From Eutreptiella sp. 'Long Island Sound 2002' (Eukaryota; Euglenozoa; Euglenophyceae; Eutreptiales; Eutreptiaceae), in assembly GCA_964036045.1 (NCBI GenBank), contig OZ038389.1:39859717-39923716 (forward strand): DNA of 64,000 bases, written 5' to 3'. How positions within the stretch are numbered: the stretch's first letter is position 1; the number at the start of each line of letters is the position of its first letter. The notes below the pieces were generated by a model. It ran no database searches, was not told the origin of the DNA, and saw nothing but the letters and a program-made list of their open reading frames with translations. Positions 43,234-54,865 of the stretch are shown piece by piece. The position numbers and the translations under genes are program-made.

Positions 43234-45975
43234 CGTGCCTGCACAGCCATGAGCACCCCACTTGGACCTCTCCAGTGGAAGGTGATGCCCATGGGCGTTA
43301 CCAACGGCAATGCGGCTTTTCAGCGGATGCTGGAGAACCTGCTTGAGCAGGTGCGTGACTGTGCGGACCCCTTCGTGGACGACGTGATCATCGCGTCGGG
43401 GGACCCCAGTATGAGCTACGAGGAGCTCCAGGAGGCACATGAGAGGGACGTCACTCGAGTGCTGGACCTTTTGGTACGGCACAAACTCACGGGCAGCAGT
43501 GACAAGGCCACCATTGCGGTAAGCGAGGTGGTCTTCGCTGGCCACGTAGTTGAGAACGGGCAGCGAAAGCCCATACCTGGCAAGGTGGCTGCCATCGAGC
43601 ACTGGGAAAAGCTCAAAACGGTCTCTGAGCTACGGGCGTACTTGGCGTTCTGCAACTACTACTCGGGGTATATCAAAATGTATGCCGAGTATGCAGCCCC
43701 CATGACAACCATGCTCAAGGGCAACTGAGAGGAGACCAAGAAGGGGTCCAAGAAGGCTCTGGTCTGGACTGCTGAGTCTGACCGTGCCTTTGAGGGGATG
43801 AAGCAGGCGCTGCTATCCGCAGTGGGTCTGCACCTCGTGGATCCTGACCGAGGGTTCGTCCTACGCACCGACGCTTCCGACTACGCCGTTGGCGCTGTGT
43901 TGGAGCAAGTGCTTGACGATGGGAGGCACGTGCCCGTGGCCTTCTGGAGCCGAGTCCTGGCGGAAGGCCACAGACGGACGTGGACGCCCCGAGAAAAGGA
44001 GGCGTATGCCATCGTCATGGCTCTCAGGAAATGGGCTGGGTATATAGCCCTCCATCCCGTCACCGTCTGCACCGACCATCAGAGTCTGCAGTCGTGGCAC
44101 AAGGAGCACGTGGACACCCCCTCTGGTCCCGCCTCCCGACGGGCAAGATGGCATGAGACCTTGGCCAAGTTCGACCTCACGGTTGTGTATATTCCTGGTA
44201 AGGACAACACCGTGGCGGACTGTCTCAGTAGGTGGGCCTATCCCGCCAGCAAGGGCATGACGGATATCTCTGCCCATGGCGATGAGGCTGAGACCGCTGA
44301 AGCCAAGAGGATCATTGAAATGGAGCGCCTGAGGGAGGAGGAGGGTGTTAAATGCTTCGTCGTCATGGCTGCGGATGCCCCCCTCGGAACGAGGATGGGC
44401 AGAGCGGTCAGAGTACTCGCCCCTGAGGGAGCTGAGTCCGACAAGCACCTCTTCCCTGAATCTTGCCTCCAGGACGACTGGACCGACGACCACGCCAAGT
44501 CTGAGGCCTTTCAGGCCGAATATAGGGCTGTGACCGACCCTGATGACAGGCAGAAGTGGCCAAAGGGGCTGACTGAGGAAGATGGCAAGCTCTACCGGAA
44601 TGGTAAGCTGCTAGTACCGGAGTCCCGGGTGCTCGAGCTGTGCGAGGCTTGGCACCACCACATGATGCACCCAGGGGTCAAGAAGCAAGCCCTGGACATG
44701 CAGCGCCGGTTTGAGATCGACCAGATCAATCTCTACACCGCCATCAAGAAGGTCAGGAAGGGTTGCTCGGTCTGTCAGACCTGCAATCCCGATAACCGGA
44801 ACGTCAAGGGGGAAGCCCAATGGACCCCGGTTCCTGACCAGCCCATGGAGAACGTGGCCATGGACGTTTTCTCCATGCCCGAAGTGCACATTGGCAAGGA
44901 GACCTTCGACTGTGTGGTCCTTTGTGTGGATCGCCACAGCGGCTACGTAGTAGCCGTTCCGGCACAAAAAAAGGGGTTGCTTGCCAAGGAAGTGGCAGTC
45001 ATGATGATTCGTCATTGGCTGACCGTCTTTGACATCCCCCGCACCATTTGCAGTGACCGAGGGCCCCAGTTTACTGGTGGTTGGTTCAAGGATATGTGTT
45101 CCCTCATGGGAATACGTCATGCCAAGAGCGTCGCCTATCTCAGCCGGTCTAACGGCCGTGCTGAAGTGGCTGGACGGCAGCTGTTCGAGAAGCTGCGCAA
45201 GATTCACATCACCAATCCACGTCGGAACTGGTTTGAGGAGATGTGGCCCGCTCTGAAGGCCCATCATGACACCCCCACTCCGGGTGGTTTGTCCCCTCAC
45301 CAGATTCTGTTCGGCAGGGACCCCCTTGGTCGGGGACTTCCCTTGTCTGGTGATGGCATGGCCATGGATGCCAAGGAATTCTTTGCGCGGCAAGAGAAAA
45401 CGGCGCGGGACATCCGCCAGCAGCTGGAGAAGGAGCATGCTGAGCGTCAGAAGTCCGCTCCAAGCTCGACAGCGCAAAAGTTCAGGGTGGGAGACCCGGT
45501 GTGGGTGATCAGACCCCGCCCTATGGGCACCCACCGCACCAAAACCTGGTTCACACCCGGAGGGGTGGTCTGCAGGATTGGTGAGGACACCTACCGCATC
45601 AAGGTGGGTCACGGACAGTTCCGGGAGCGCCACCAGAGTCAACTCCGTGTGCGGGAACCCGACCTCCGTGGCCAACATGTGTCCCTGAGCTACGCCGCAC
45701 ATGAGGCTGACTCGGACGACGATTATGCTGAGCAGGACGACTATACAGTCGAGAAGATCCTGGCCCAGCGTCCGAACGCCTCGGCACCCGGAGGCATGGA
45801 GTTCAAGGTTCGTTGGCGAGGCTATGGACCGTCCCACGACACCTGGGAACCCGTCTCCTCGTTCGTGCCGCGGATTAACACTCCCTTCATGGAGTACATC
45901 CGCAAGCACAAGACCAAGATCCATGTCTCGGACTTGGCAGCACTCACCCGGGCGATTGCAGGCAGGGGCGCCTGA
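43234..45975 (+). CDS. pol: Gypsy-B Pol, part 2: RT catalytic half, RNase H, integrase, chromodomain
   Basis: Continues the RT of part 1 in phase. RT: WKVMPMGVTNGN, then the catalytic FVDDVI near 43375, a normal box unlike gypsy-A and C. A TGA at 43726-43728 breaks the frame in the connection; the frame then resumes unchanged (Met 43798). RNase H: TDASDYAVGA, REKEAYAI, CTDHQSL, ADCLSRW. Integrase: H-H pair in EAWHHHMMHPG, CSVCQTC, and D (AMDVF), D (CSDRGPQF), E (NGRAEVAGR). A GPY-type tail follows, then a C-terminal chromodomain at about 45740-45870 (YTVEKIL ... VRWRGYG ... TWEPVSSF). Confidence 0.9.
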
Positions 45976-47447
45976 TCATTGCCCTGAGCTCTCCCCTGAT
46001 GCAGTTTGAGCGCTTGTGTGGTCGACGGATCGTCCCTCACTTGCTTGCTCTCTTCCATCTTCCGGTGACCTGCAATCAGAGTGGCCATATACCCCCCCCT
46101 GCTGCATCCAGAGGAGGATGGCCCCTCTCTTCAACTTCTATTCGTCACTCCCCCCCTGCTGAATCCTTGGGAAACCAGGTAGGGCGACTGACCTATTTTC
46201 TGAGCTCTTAGGGCCTTGAAGCCCATACGACGTTGCGCAACGGATGCCGCTGTCATCGGCATTGCGGTTTTCTGGTGTGTGGTCTGGTCCCATGGCACTT
46301 GCGGGATCCAGACCAGTCGACGTGTGTCTGCAGACTATATATGGCCTGAACTCAGGCGTTTTCCTGTCCACCCTCCTGCATATGCCTTATCCTAACCTGG
46401 GCGTGGTTTGGCGCTCTGTCCAGAGCGTGTTTACACGCCTATTACCCCGCTTATTGCTTATCTTTCTGTTCCCCAGGATATGTGCATTTGTATGTTAGGT
46501 GTTGTCAGTCCATTGCCCGGATATGGACTGTTTTTCCCCCCTGAGGGGATACGAATCGACTACGAAGGCGTCCTGAGGCGCTGTTTACATGCTTTTACAT
46601 AAGGTCCGGCCTGGACCAGTACGTAAGTACAGATTCTTCTGTTTGAGTGCCCGTGATACCGTGTGCCCTAGTGGCTGTGATGTGGAGATCCTGATGGCGC
46701 CAGGCAGGAAGCCCAGTTGCCTGACTACACTCCCAGCGGTCCGCCACTGTCAGTCCCAGTGTGAGCCTACCGACTCGCAGACGCACTTGCAGTCGGATGG
46801 CGACCTCCGCTGTTCCTGACCTCGGTCAGTCTGCCTGAGAAACTGGTGGTTTGAGGAGTCGACGCCTCCGCCCACAATGCATGGGGACTCCCTGATGTAT
46901 GGCCTTCGTGGTAATAGGGCGAGGGAAAAGACGGCCTTGATGCCCGATCCCTTAACGAGGGGCTCGTTCGGCTGTACCACTCTGGACTCGCGTCGTGGAT
47001 ATGGACATGGTGCGCCCGAGGAAGGACCCGTGGGGACTCTCCCCCAGCTGGCGGGCCTTGGGAAGCTTAGGGTAGCCTGATGGATCTTTGTGGTCGCTTT
47101 CGACCTGTGGGACCACCTCGGTCGTCGTGTGACGCCTATGTTGGCCGTGTATGCCACTACCACTGTGGTAGTGACCGTAGCAGCCGGCACCCAGTGCGCC
47201 TGGTATGGGTTAACGGGTCCTTTGGATGCCGAACAATCGCCGCCAGGACCCGGGACTTGATACTTGATACTATACTTGCAGTTACTAACAGCTACAGCAC
47301 CGTACCTGTCTTACTGTGGGATTTGGGCAGCCTAACCTGCGAATCAGCCTGAATGAGGATGTGACACCCCCCCCCCCTTCAGGGGATGGTCCTGGGTACC
47401 CGCTGCCATGCTTGGGTGTTATCGAGCCCCCCCCAGGGTTTGCTGTA
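45976..47447 (+). other. Gypsy-B 3' noncoding region
   Basis: 1.5 kb between the pol stop and the polypurine tract. Small open frames on both strands have no motif. I recognise nothing else. Confidence 0.6.
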
Positions 47448-47457
47448 AGGAGGTGGG
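47448..47457 (+). promoter_or_regulatory. Polypurine tract of gypsy-B
   Basis: AGGAGGTGGG, a purine-rich run with one T, directly before the 3' LTR. Confidence 0.6.
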
Positions 47458-50429
47458 TGAAGCGGTACCCAGAACCTATGGCCCATGGCCCGGAGGCCTG
47501 TGAGCCGTCACACCCGTGCGGAAGCCGTTGACACCGGCTGTCAGCAGGACATCCCTGTTCTCTAATCCGCGGGATCCCGAATCCGATCCTTAACCATTAA
47601 ATCAAGGTAGAATTACCATAACTTTATTGTCTTAGGCGACTTTCGGTCGGAAATCGGTGAAATACCCGATTTCTACCGCAATTTCTAATTCTCGGAAAGA
47701 CGCCGCAGTCGCACCGCCTGTCGTCGCCTGTTCCGTCGACTGCATTAGATTATTCTGTAACACGATTTCTCTTGAAGTTAAGACTGAAACAGTCTTCGAG
47801 TGATCCGCAATTTTTTCCTTGATATAACGGATCGCGTCCCAGATTTTTCCCAGAAAATCTGGGCGACCGAAGGCGCTTCGAACCCCCAAGTGAAATAACA
47901 CGGGTTACGAGCGTTCAAGCGCCCAAGGACGAACTAACGTGCCTCATAGGCACTGTGTATGAGGTCTTGCCCCCCATAGGCATAGGACGAGGCCAGAGGA
48001 TCCCAACTCAATAGGCCCAAAGGGTTATTCAGTTTGAGTGTTCTCCAAGAAGTGCACTTTTTCACGTACTTGGCGTCCAAGTGCGTGTAGAAGTATGTTG
48101 AGTTGGCGTTTGTCCCACCCTTGCTTGCCTCTACATCCGGGGCATATCACTTGTCTTCCCCGCATAGTGCATATATGATCTCCATATATATATTGGCAAT
48201 ATATTTTGCGTGCATGCTAAAATTCGGCTTTCCGAAAGGAGGTCAATTTTCGACCAAAGCGCTTGCATGCGTGTGAAGGGACCAAAGTTACATTAGAATA
48301 TAGGCATACTTTGATTCTAGGCCACTGGGTTGGGTGTAGAAGGCGTGGGTAGGGTTGTATGCCATTTTTGGTGTCATATCACGTGCCCATTTGGCGGGTG
48401 CACCATTCCAAAACTAACCCGCCAATGGACCCCATATCGCACGAGGCCCTTAGTTGTACTCCCAACCAACACTCGCAAGCTTAACCTTCGTGAAGGGACG
48501 CTTGTGAAGCGCTCCCGAAGCGATGCCGTGCGAGCAAGGTGTGTTCTTTGCAATATTCCATTTTTGCGTGTGCCCACTTGGGAGGCAGCGCGTGCGACCT
48601 TCCAAAGCGCCCCAAGTGGAGCACATAGGTGGAATCAGAGGTCATTGGTGTCAAGTCATTGTGTTTAGAAGGATTGGTCGATTACTCAATCCGAGCCGAA
48701 GTTATTATAATATATTTGTGCGCCTTTCAAGGCATTTTAAGGTGTTTTTTCGCCAATATTGCTGTTTTTTGCCCGTCATGATGTCAAGTGGCGACCGTGT
48801 ATCTCAAGGTTGCGCTCAATTGACATCACGACCCAAGTATGTTATGAAGGTACATACTTCGATGCCCAACATATCTTGGACCCGGCGAATAACTCCTCTT
48901 GGGCTTGGCATACCGTGGCTGCCATGTTGGCAATTTGGGACTATCCCAAATCATGGGCTCACTTGGCGACCCTGCCATTCCCAATACCGGAGGAGTTGGG
49001 GGACGCTCAAAAGATATGTTGGACGCATATGACTTGATACCAATCCTATGGCACACTCCGGTCCAAGTCCGGCATGTGCCTCATTTGCCCCAACCATGAG
49101 TGTGCGCATTTTTGGCCATTTTGAGCAATTTTCCATATTTTCTGCCCGCCGTGCACCATGTTCAGCACCCTCGTGCACGCCGGACTCATGGACCAATGGA
49201 CCATATATGACATGGGTGTTATGGACATTGCTCCCCATGGTTCACACACCACGTGGGCGAAGCGGAGCAACCTTCGTTTGGGTGCTAGCCCAAAGTGGGT
49301 GTGGACAATTTTGTAATTTTGGCATTTGTGGACCCAATTGGGACTGTCACCACGCCAAGTGGCATGGGGATCTTTGAGAGCCAAGGGCATGGGAGTCTCA
49401 GTTGGACTCCCGGTCGAATGCGTATGGAATGGCGGATCCGATCTCCAAGCCAGCGTGGAGATATACTATTGGGAGCACCCCCGAATTTTGGCTCATTTCG
49501 AGCAGCCAAAATGACCCCCTTTTGTGACCCCAATTTCACCCCCCCCGTGTGGTCAATTGGCGGCCCCATATCTCTATGTCCACAGAGAGGCTGGACCCAA
49601 TTTCAAGTTGTACACTCAGATAAAAGTCCTAGGTCCCACATCCTATCCCGTGAGCCATTGGCCTTGCCCTGGCCGGGCGAGCCACGCGTGGGAATGAGGC
49701 CATTTTTGATGATTTTGGCATCATGACCCCACCTGACGAACCCGTGGTGCCCTGATGCCGGGACCTCGGAGGGAACCAGGCACGGTGAGGGCTCCAGGGA
49801 GTTCAAACTCAGAGTGCATAGGGTCAGTTGCCTCGTCCCTACCTCTGACAGGTCCGGACGAGGGGTCAATTTTGGGGATTTTTGAGCTAATATCAGTTTG
49901 GGCTGAAACAGCCCATTTTCCGCTACAAACTCCTAGGGGATAATGGCGGGGCCATATCTCTGACTCAGAATGGAGGTTGGGACCTGCCGTTAGGGGAGCA
50001 TAAGGAGACACTGTCGGGTCGCCTTGGAGCTCCTTGGTTTCCAGGAACTCGCTTGTGGCTGGGCGGGACACTCCCCTATTGGCAGGGTTTCAGGGTCCGG
50101 ACTGAGCAGAGCATGGGTTGTGTTTGAGCCCCCGCCCCCACCAGCCAATGAGAGGGTCGGACCTGGGATTGGGATACGAGTTGGGACTGAGTGTCCATTG
50201 TCCTGTGATGCCCTTACCCCAGTCCAGTCTTAACCTCATGTGTACATATCCTGATGTGTTGCTGTACATACTTTTGTTCTCTCGTTGCAGAGTGGCAAGG
50301 ATCCTGAAACGCCTTGTCACATGACACGAGCGCAATGATGCCCCTGTGAGCGTAGTGGTTTGCCTGCCTGCTCACTTGTGCGTGTCCACCGCAGCGTCCC
50401 GTGGCCAGGCCCCCCACGGGAACGCGTCA
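47458..50429 (+). repeat. 3' LTR of gypsy-B
   Basis: 2972 bp, collinear with 13459-16406. It differs by many substitutions and an extra segment of about 26 bp near 50263-50288, flanked by TTGC. It ends in CA before the GGCC duplication. Confidence 0.93.
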
Positions 50430-51626
50430 GGCCCCGCCAGAAATTGGTTCGACTAATGCGATGGCCTGCAGGCCCAGATCAACTTCCCCACCACCCGCTG
50501 CACGGACTTTCGCGTAACCGGCCTGGACGCCATCAGCACGTACCTACTCAGGGCATCTTCCAACGTGTGCCTGGTGTTCAGAATGACCCCCCGCCCAAAG
50601 TCGACATGCTTGCCCAAAAAGACTAGCTCTCTCTCCGGCCGACTGGACGACTTGCCACTGATTAGGAAGCTAGCGTTTGCAGAACCTCCTTGAACGCTGC
50701 CAGCCTTGTGGCTACTGCAGCCTCGGAGTCACCGAACACCAAAAAATCATCCAGGTAATGCATGAGCCGCAGCACGGCTCCTGCCACCTCCAGACCCACC
50801 TTCCCCGTCAAATGTGCCAGCAGTCGCTGACACAGTAGTGGACTGTAACTCCAACCAAACGGCAGCGTCTTTGAACACCCACATGCACTCCTCCCCCCCC
50901 ACACGGAACAGGTGGCTCTTCCCCTCAGGCAGCAGTATGGACCAGTAACAATTTGTGACATCAATGATAGCCCCCCAGCCACGCAGCCCTTGTGAAAAAG
51001 CCTTCGCCAACGACTCCACTTGAGGCAGGCTGACACGCGGCACCTTGCAGCCGCCCTCCCACTGCCTCTGGTTGGCGCGCACCCCATGCAGGATAAGCCG
51101 TGCCTTGGTCTCATTCTGGGGGATGGTGAAGGCAGCCGCCGTAGGCGACCACGGAATGCCCAAGGCATCCGCCTCCTGCTTCGACAGTTGCTGCAGTGCC
51201 CCCGTCCTTGCAATGGTGCTGAGCATGTCAGCCGTGGCCCCCCGCACCGTCCGTACTTCCTCTGCCGACGACAGCAAAAACTCCTGTCGCGGACTGACAT
51301 ATATCTGCATAGCCACTCCGGCAGCGGAACCGCACCCACGGATCCTATCCCTTTTTTGGCCATCTCAAGGCGGGGTAAATGCCGTCCAGCAATTCTCTAG
51401 GCCCCTCAGTGACCATGGCCTCGCACAGGTGCATCCAGGTTAGCAGTGGCTTGTCGTCCCTCAAATCCTCACTTAACTGGAACACCTCTCTCCTGAACAC
51501 ATCCAACGCCTTGTACGCGCGTCCCTGTTCCACACCCCACTTTTGCGCAAAACGCAGTGAAAGCTGATACATGGTCTCTCGGAACCTGGCCTTTGAGGGC
51601 CGCTCGATCCGCCCCAACGGTAGCAT
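50430..51626 (-). pseudogene. DIRS-like copy 1 reverse transcriptase (N-terminal and catalytic parts)
   Basis: Read downwards from 51626 (MLPLGRIERPSK). The RT has motif-A Asp in AIIDVTNCYW, then KTLPFGWSYSP and the catalytic box MHYLDDFLVFGDS near 50750. Compared with copy 2 it has a deletion of about 22 bp near 51367 and one-base losses near 51310 and 50680. The switch of frame near 50870 is shared with copy 2. It is cut at 50430 by gypsy-B and continues at 13458. It would copy element RNA to circular DNA for YR-mediated integration. Confidence 0.85.
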
Positions 51627-51875
51627 CAGACGTTACCCCCGCCCCAACACGACACACGCAGGCCATGCACGACGCGTATACCACAGTAACCCACCACACC
51701 CGCGAAACCAGTCGCACCAGCACCGCCAACAAAGCGCCAAACCCGCCTATGCATAGCCACAGCTCTTCACTAAGTGGTGGAGGAGTAAGACAAGTAGGAC
51801 ACGCTGCCCGTGGCCCTCCGTAGTCGCTTGAACTCTGCCTGTGTTCGGGCCTCCTCAGCGCGCACCCTTTTGAAC

Positions 51876-53189
51876 TTAGGGACCAGGCGCAATGGGACGG
51901 GGGCTTCCTCTGCGGGTCGGCAGCCGGACGAAGCCGACTCGGTCGAGGAGGCCGGCACTTGCTGCCCACTGTCCTGAACTTGTGGCGCCCCTGTCGAACT
52001 GCCGCCCCCTTTGCCTGTGCTTGGCAAGCTGTCCCTTCGGTCGCAGCTTGCTCCCCACCCCGCTCTGTGCCGCCGCCGAATTCCCCGCGGGCCTGTCGGC
52101 CTCGGGCATGGTCCTTGAGGGCCCAAAGGCCACATGCTCCTTTCTGTGCTTCCACTGCTGTCGTATCCCAGACGGCCAGAGCTGCTCGAGTCGTAGGGAC
52201 GTCGTGCGGCTGCGCCACCTGCCTCCAGCTCCCTCTCGCGGGGGCCGCGGCCAGAAATCCTCCGCTTGCACGGGCTGCATTTCGGTCGGATGCGCGTACC
52301 ACCGCGCGGTGGAGTCCCGCGCCCAGCGGCCCCACACGGCGACCTGCCGAATTGTGGCCCCAGCCGTCCACATTGCCCGAGCCCCGGCTCTGCGCCACGC
52401 GTGCCAGCGGGCACCCTCAAATGGGGATCCGACGAGGAGGCGTTGCATGCCCTTTTCCAGCTGCTGTGTCGTCCACGGTCGTCTTCATTCCGCCGCCGGC
52501 TCTGGGAAGTGGCGATGGAGCCACTGCAGCCACTCCCTTGTAAGCGCCGTGAGGGACCTCTGTTGCCAGTCCTGCCTCGTCTTGGAGTAGAAGAACCGCA
52601 CCGCGTCGTCCACGACCGCCCAGGGCTGTAGGGTGACTGCCTCTCCGACGCACAGGAAGAGCTGGAACGAGACGATGGCCAGCCCGACCACTGCCCAGTC
52701 CTCCAAGCTGCTGGTCCTTGCCGCCATGTGTAGCAGCATGATCGGCGATCCCCAGATACGCTCGTTTGCCGCGGTCCTTGTCTTCTTCGCTGCCTTGACG
52801 GACCTCTAGATGGTGGCCGGGATGCACGCGTCAACCAACCGCACTTCTCTCGCCATAATGGCCGCGCCAAAGATCACCTTGATTGTGCTCTCCAACTTCC
52901 CCCATCGGGCGCACTCCAATATGGCCTGCTCCAGGACCCGCTCCTTGGCATCACGTGGGAACCGCCGCTCGACCGCCGCCAGCCTGCGCAGGTGACACTG
53001 GTATGTCCCCAATGACGATTCTTCCCATCCCAGCAGGGCAAACGTCTGCCAGCTGTGCAGAGCGTCTTGCGTGCGTAGCCGCTCCATCTTCTTGAGGGCC
53101 GACCCCCAATTGTCCCCTCCATGGGCACTTGCTGCCCCCCCGCGCCCGCCGCCCCGTTGAGCCCCGAGGCGACGGGGGCCCCCTTCCAT
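51876..53189 (-). pseudogene. DIRS-like tyrosine recombinase
   Basis: A 438-codon frame interrupted by TAG (52806-52808) and TGA (52482-52484) but otherwise in phase throughout. The N-terminal core-binding-like helical region includes LGWEESSLGTYQCHLRRL. The catalytic domain shows LFLCVGEAVTL, where family members have Arg at the Cys position (first catalytic Arg; CGC to TGC is the simplest change). The HxxR motif is in WHAWRRAGA, followed by IRQVAVWGRW and the nucleophile Tyr in TARWYAHP. A long basic tail follows. Such enzymes join circular element DNA to the target without target duplication. The ATG overlaps the upstream gag stop as TGAATG. It lies upstream of RT, an order seen in only some YR retrotransposons. 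Confidence 0.8.
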
Positions 53190-54205
53190 TCAGTCGCTCT
53201 CGACCGGGCACTGGAACCACCAGTGCTTGACTCGGCACACGTCGCAGGGATATCGCGGGGGCTTCCCTGTTTTGAGCACCTTGCCGCCTTTGGACTCGTA
53301 CGTCTCCTCGGGGTTCCCATGTTGGTGAAGCGGTCCTTCACTCGCTCCCTCTGTCTGTCCTGCACGTGCCGCGGAGCCAATTTTCCCGTCTTCGGCCTGG
53401 TATTCGCTCCCTCCTCCTTGAGGTTCGCCTTCTCCGTGCCCGTGGCCTCGTTTGCTCCGCCTGCGGCTCGAGCCTCCAGCTGCGCCTTGACTTCTTCCTT
53501 TTTGACCTCGAACAGCAGGTGGGACCACACTTCGGACAGGGCCTTCATGCCCGCCTCGTACTCAGACTCCAGCATGCTTTGCAGATTTTCCGCCGCCCAG
53601 CCTGCCATCGCCCCTGCCATCGCTCTCGCCCAGGCAGGTTTCGCTTCGTTGGCCTCAATCTCGTGTCCCGCCTCCAGTACGAAAATCGCCTGCCGCAGCT
53701 GCGGCACTGCCTTGGACGCTCGGAGCTCTTGTATCGTTTTTAGTTGTTGCTCCATCACGAGCTTCATGTCCCCCATTTATTGGCGCATTTTCTCGATGTC
53801 CGCGTGCACCCTTTTGTCGTTTGGCGACCCGCTGGCACTAGAGCTGCCCCCAACTGACACCACGTCCGGGGGATTCTTCTCCGGGGTCCCGTTCCCTGCA
53901 ATCACTTGGGCATGCTGTGCTGTCATGTAGAAGGTGCAGTCGTTCCAGTTGAAGGTCCGCTTGTGGAGGGTCCCGAAGGCCACGACTTGCTCGTAGATGC
54001 CCTCCATGGATCCCGTCGGTCCATACTTCTGTCTCAGCCGATCTGCCAGTTCAACGGTATCGACTCCCGCTGCCTTTGCCGCCGTCACGAGTCTGTCCGT
54101 GTCTTGCTGAAGCGTAGCCGCGTTTAGCTGCTGCGTGGCCAGTTTATGCTGGCCCTGCTCAATGTAATCCTCGGAGCTGATTGGCCGGTTCTCAGGCTCA
54201 GGCAT
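53190..54205 (-). pseudogene. DIRS-like Gag
   Basis: Starts at the Met at 54205 (MPEPENRPIS); an upstream in-frame Met at 54238 is less likely. An in-frame TAA at 53777 is followed at once by ATG. Next come a helical region (MGDMKLVMEQQLKTIQEL), then Lys/Glu-rich sequence. A frame change near 53300 leads to a zinc-finger-like CDVCRVKHWWFQC before the stop at 53190. Position directly ahead of YR, a helical core and a terminal Cys/His knuckle fit Gag. I do not recognise a specific family. Confidence 0.6.
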
Positions 54206-54315
54206 GGTCAGGACGACGGCACACCACAAAACAAACAAACACTAGGCGAGTGTTCACAAGTTGCCCTCCTCCCACCCCCTTGCCCAATTGAAACTCAAGT
54301 TTACTGCATAAACTT

Positions 54316-54865
54316 TAGTTCGCTGTGTTTGGTTGCTGTTGCAAAGAAGTACCGTCCAAGATGGGCCTATTCTGCGGACATGGGCCTATTCTGCGGACCT
54401 GGGTTCCTGCACTTCTGGACTATGCCCGCAATGCTGTGGTATCCCTCTCAACTGGAGGCCCTTTCTGTTATCACACTTGAAATGCGGAAGTCATGTTGAG
54501 TTGCTGGAGTTAGTCAGGGGGCTAAAATGCTTGGAGGTGAAGACGAGACAGACTGTGCCATTTCTAATTGACATGAAGATCTTTTACGCACTCCTGAAAA
54601 TGTCGTTCGGAGCAAGCTATGCCCCCTCGCACATAGACCATTTCCTGTTGGGACACCCCTTGCTTTACGGTGTCTGGCACCCATATAAGTATTCTGTGGA
54701 AATAACCTACAAGGCATTTGCCCCTATTATTAAATTTCTTGAGTAGGGTTGGGACCTGAAGGCTGGAGTTGTGGTGCCCATGAAAATCAAACTGCGTCAC
54801 ATGGAAAAAACCAATGTTGGTTTGTTCCTGGCTACAGCTGCTAACAAAGCACGGCTTGATAGTAC
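54316..54865 (-). repeat. Direct repeat A1 of DIRS-like copy 1 (5' end)
   Basis: 550 bp matching 558-1105 and 60148-60695 in the same orientation. It lies upstream of gag on the minus strand. Similarity ends at 54865, taken as the 5' end of the element. A CCATATAAGTA motif inside could be part of a promoter. Confidence 0.75.

Larger units (their letters stand above)
13459..50429 (+). mobile_element. Gypsy-B: giant-LTR chromodomain Ty3/gypsy retrotransposon, split by gypsy-C
   Basis: It has LTRs of 2948 and 2972 bp with TG...CA ends, a 1453-residue Gag, a Pol with protease, RT, RNase H, integrase and chromodomain, and a polypurine tract. Without the 19.9-kb gypsy-C insertion it measures about 17 kb. 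Pol is in frame with Gag behind TAG-CGG. In-frame stops at 22513 (TAA) and 43726 (TGA) show decay. It is inserted in the RNase H gene of the DIRS-like element. Confidence 0.93.
382..54865 (-). mobile_element. DIRS-like tyrosine-recombinase retrotransposon, copy 1, split by two LTR elements
   Basis: Three blocks, 54865-50430, 13458-12968 and 1626-382 read on the minus strand, join into one element of about 6.2 kb once gypsy-A and gypsy-B and one copy of each target duplication are removed. The joined order is gag, tyrosine recombinase (YR), reverse transcriptase (RT), RNase H. The uninterrupted second copy at 59971-63073 shows the same sequence running straight through both insertion points, which proves the joins. 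A 550-bp direct repeat occurs at the 5' end (54316-54865) and near the 3' end (558-1105), as expected for split direct repeats of YR retrotransposons. No LTRs and no DDE integrase are seen. Stops and frameshifts in every gene show it is dead. Confidence 0.85.

Noticed and set aside
44611-45924. 437-residue minus-strand frame
   Set aside because: Lies opposite the gypsy-B integrase, which has clear catalytic motifs; shadow frame.
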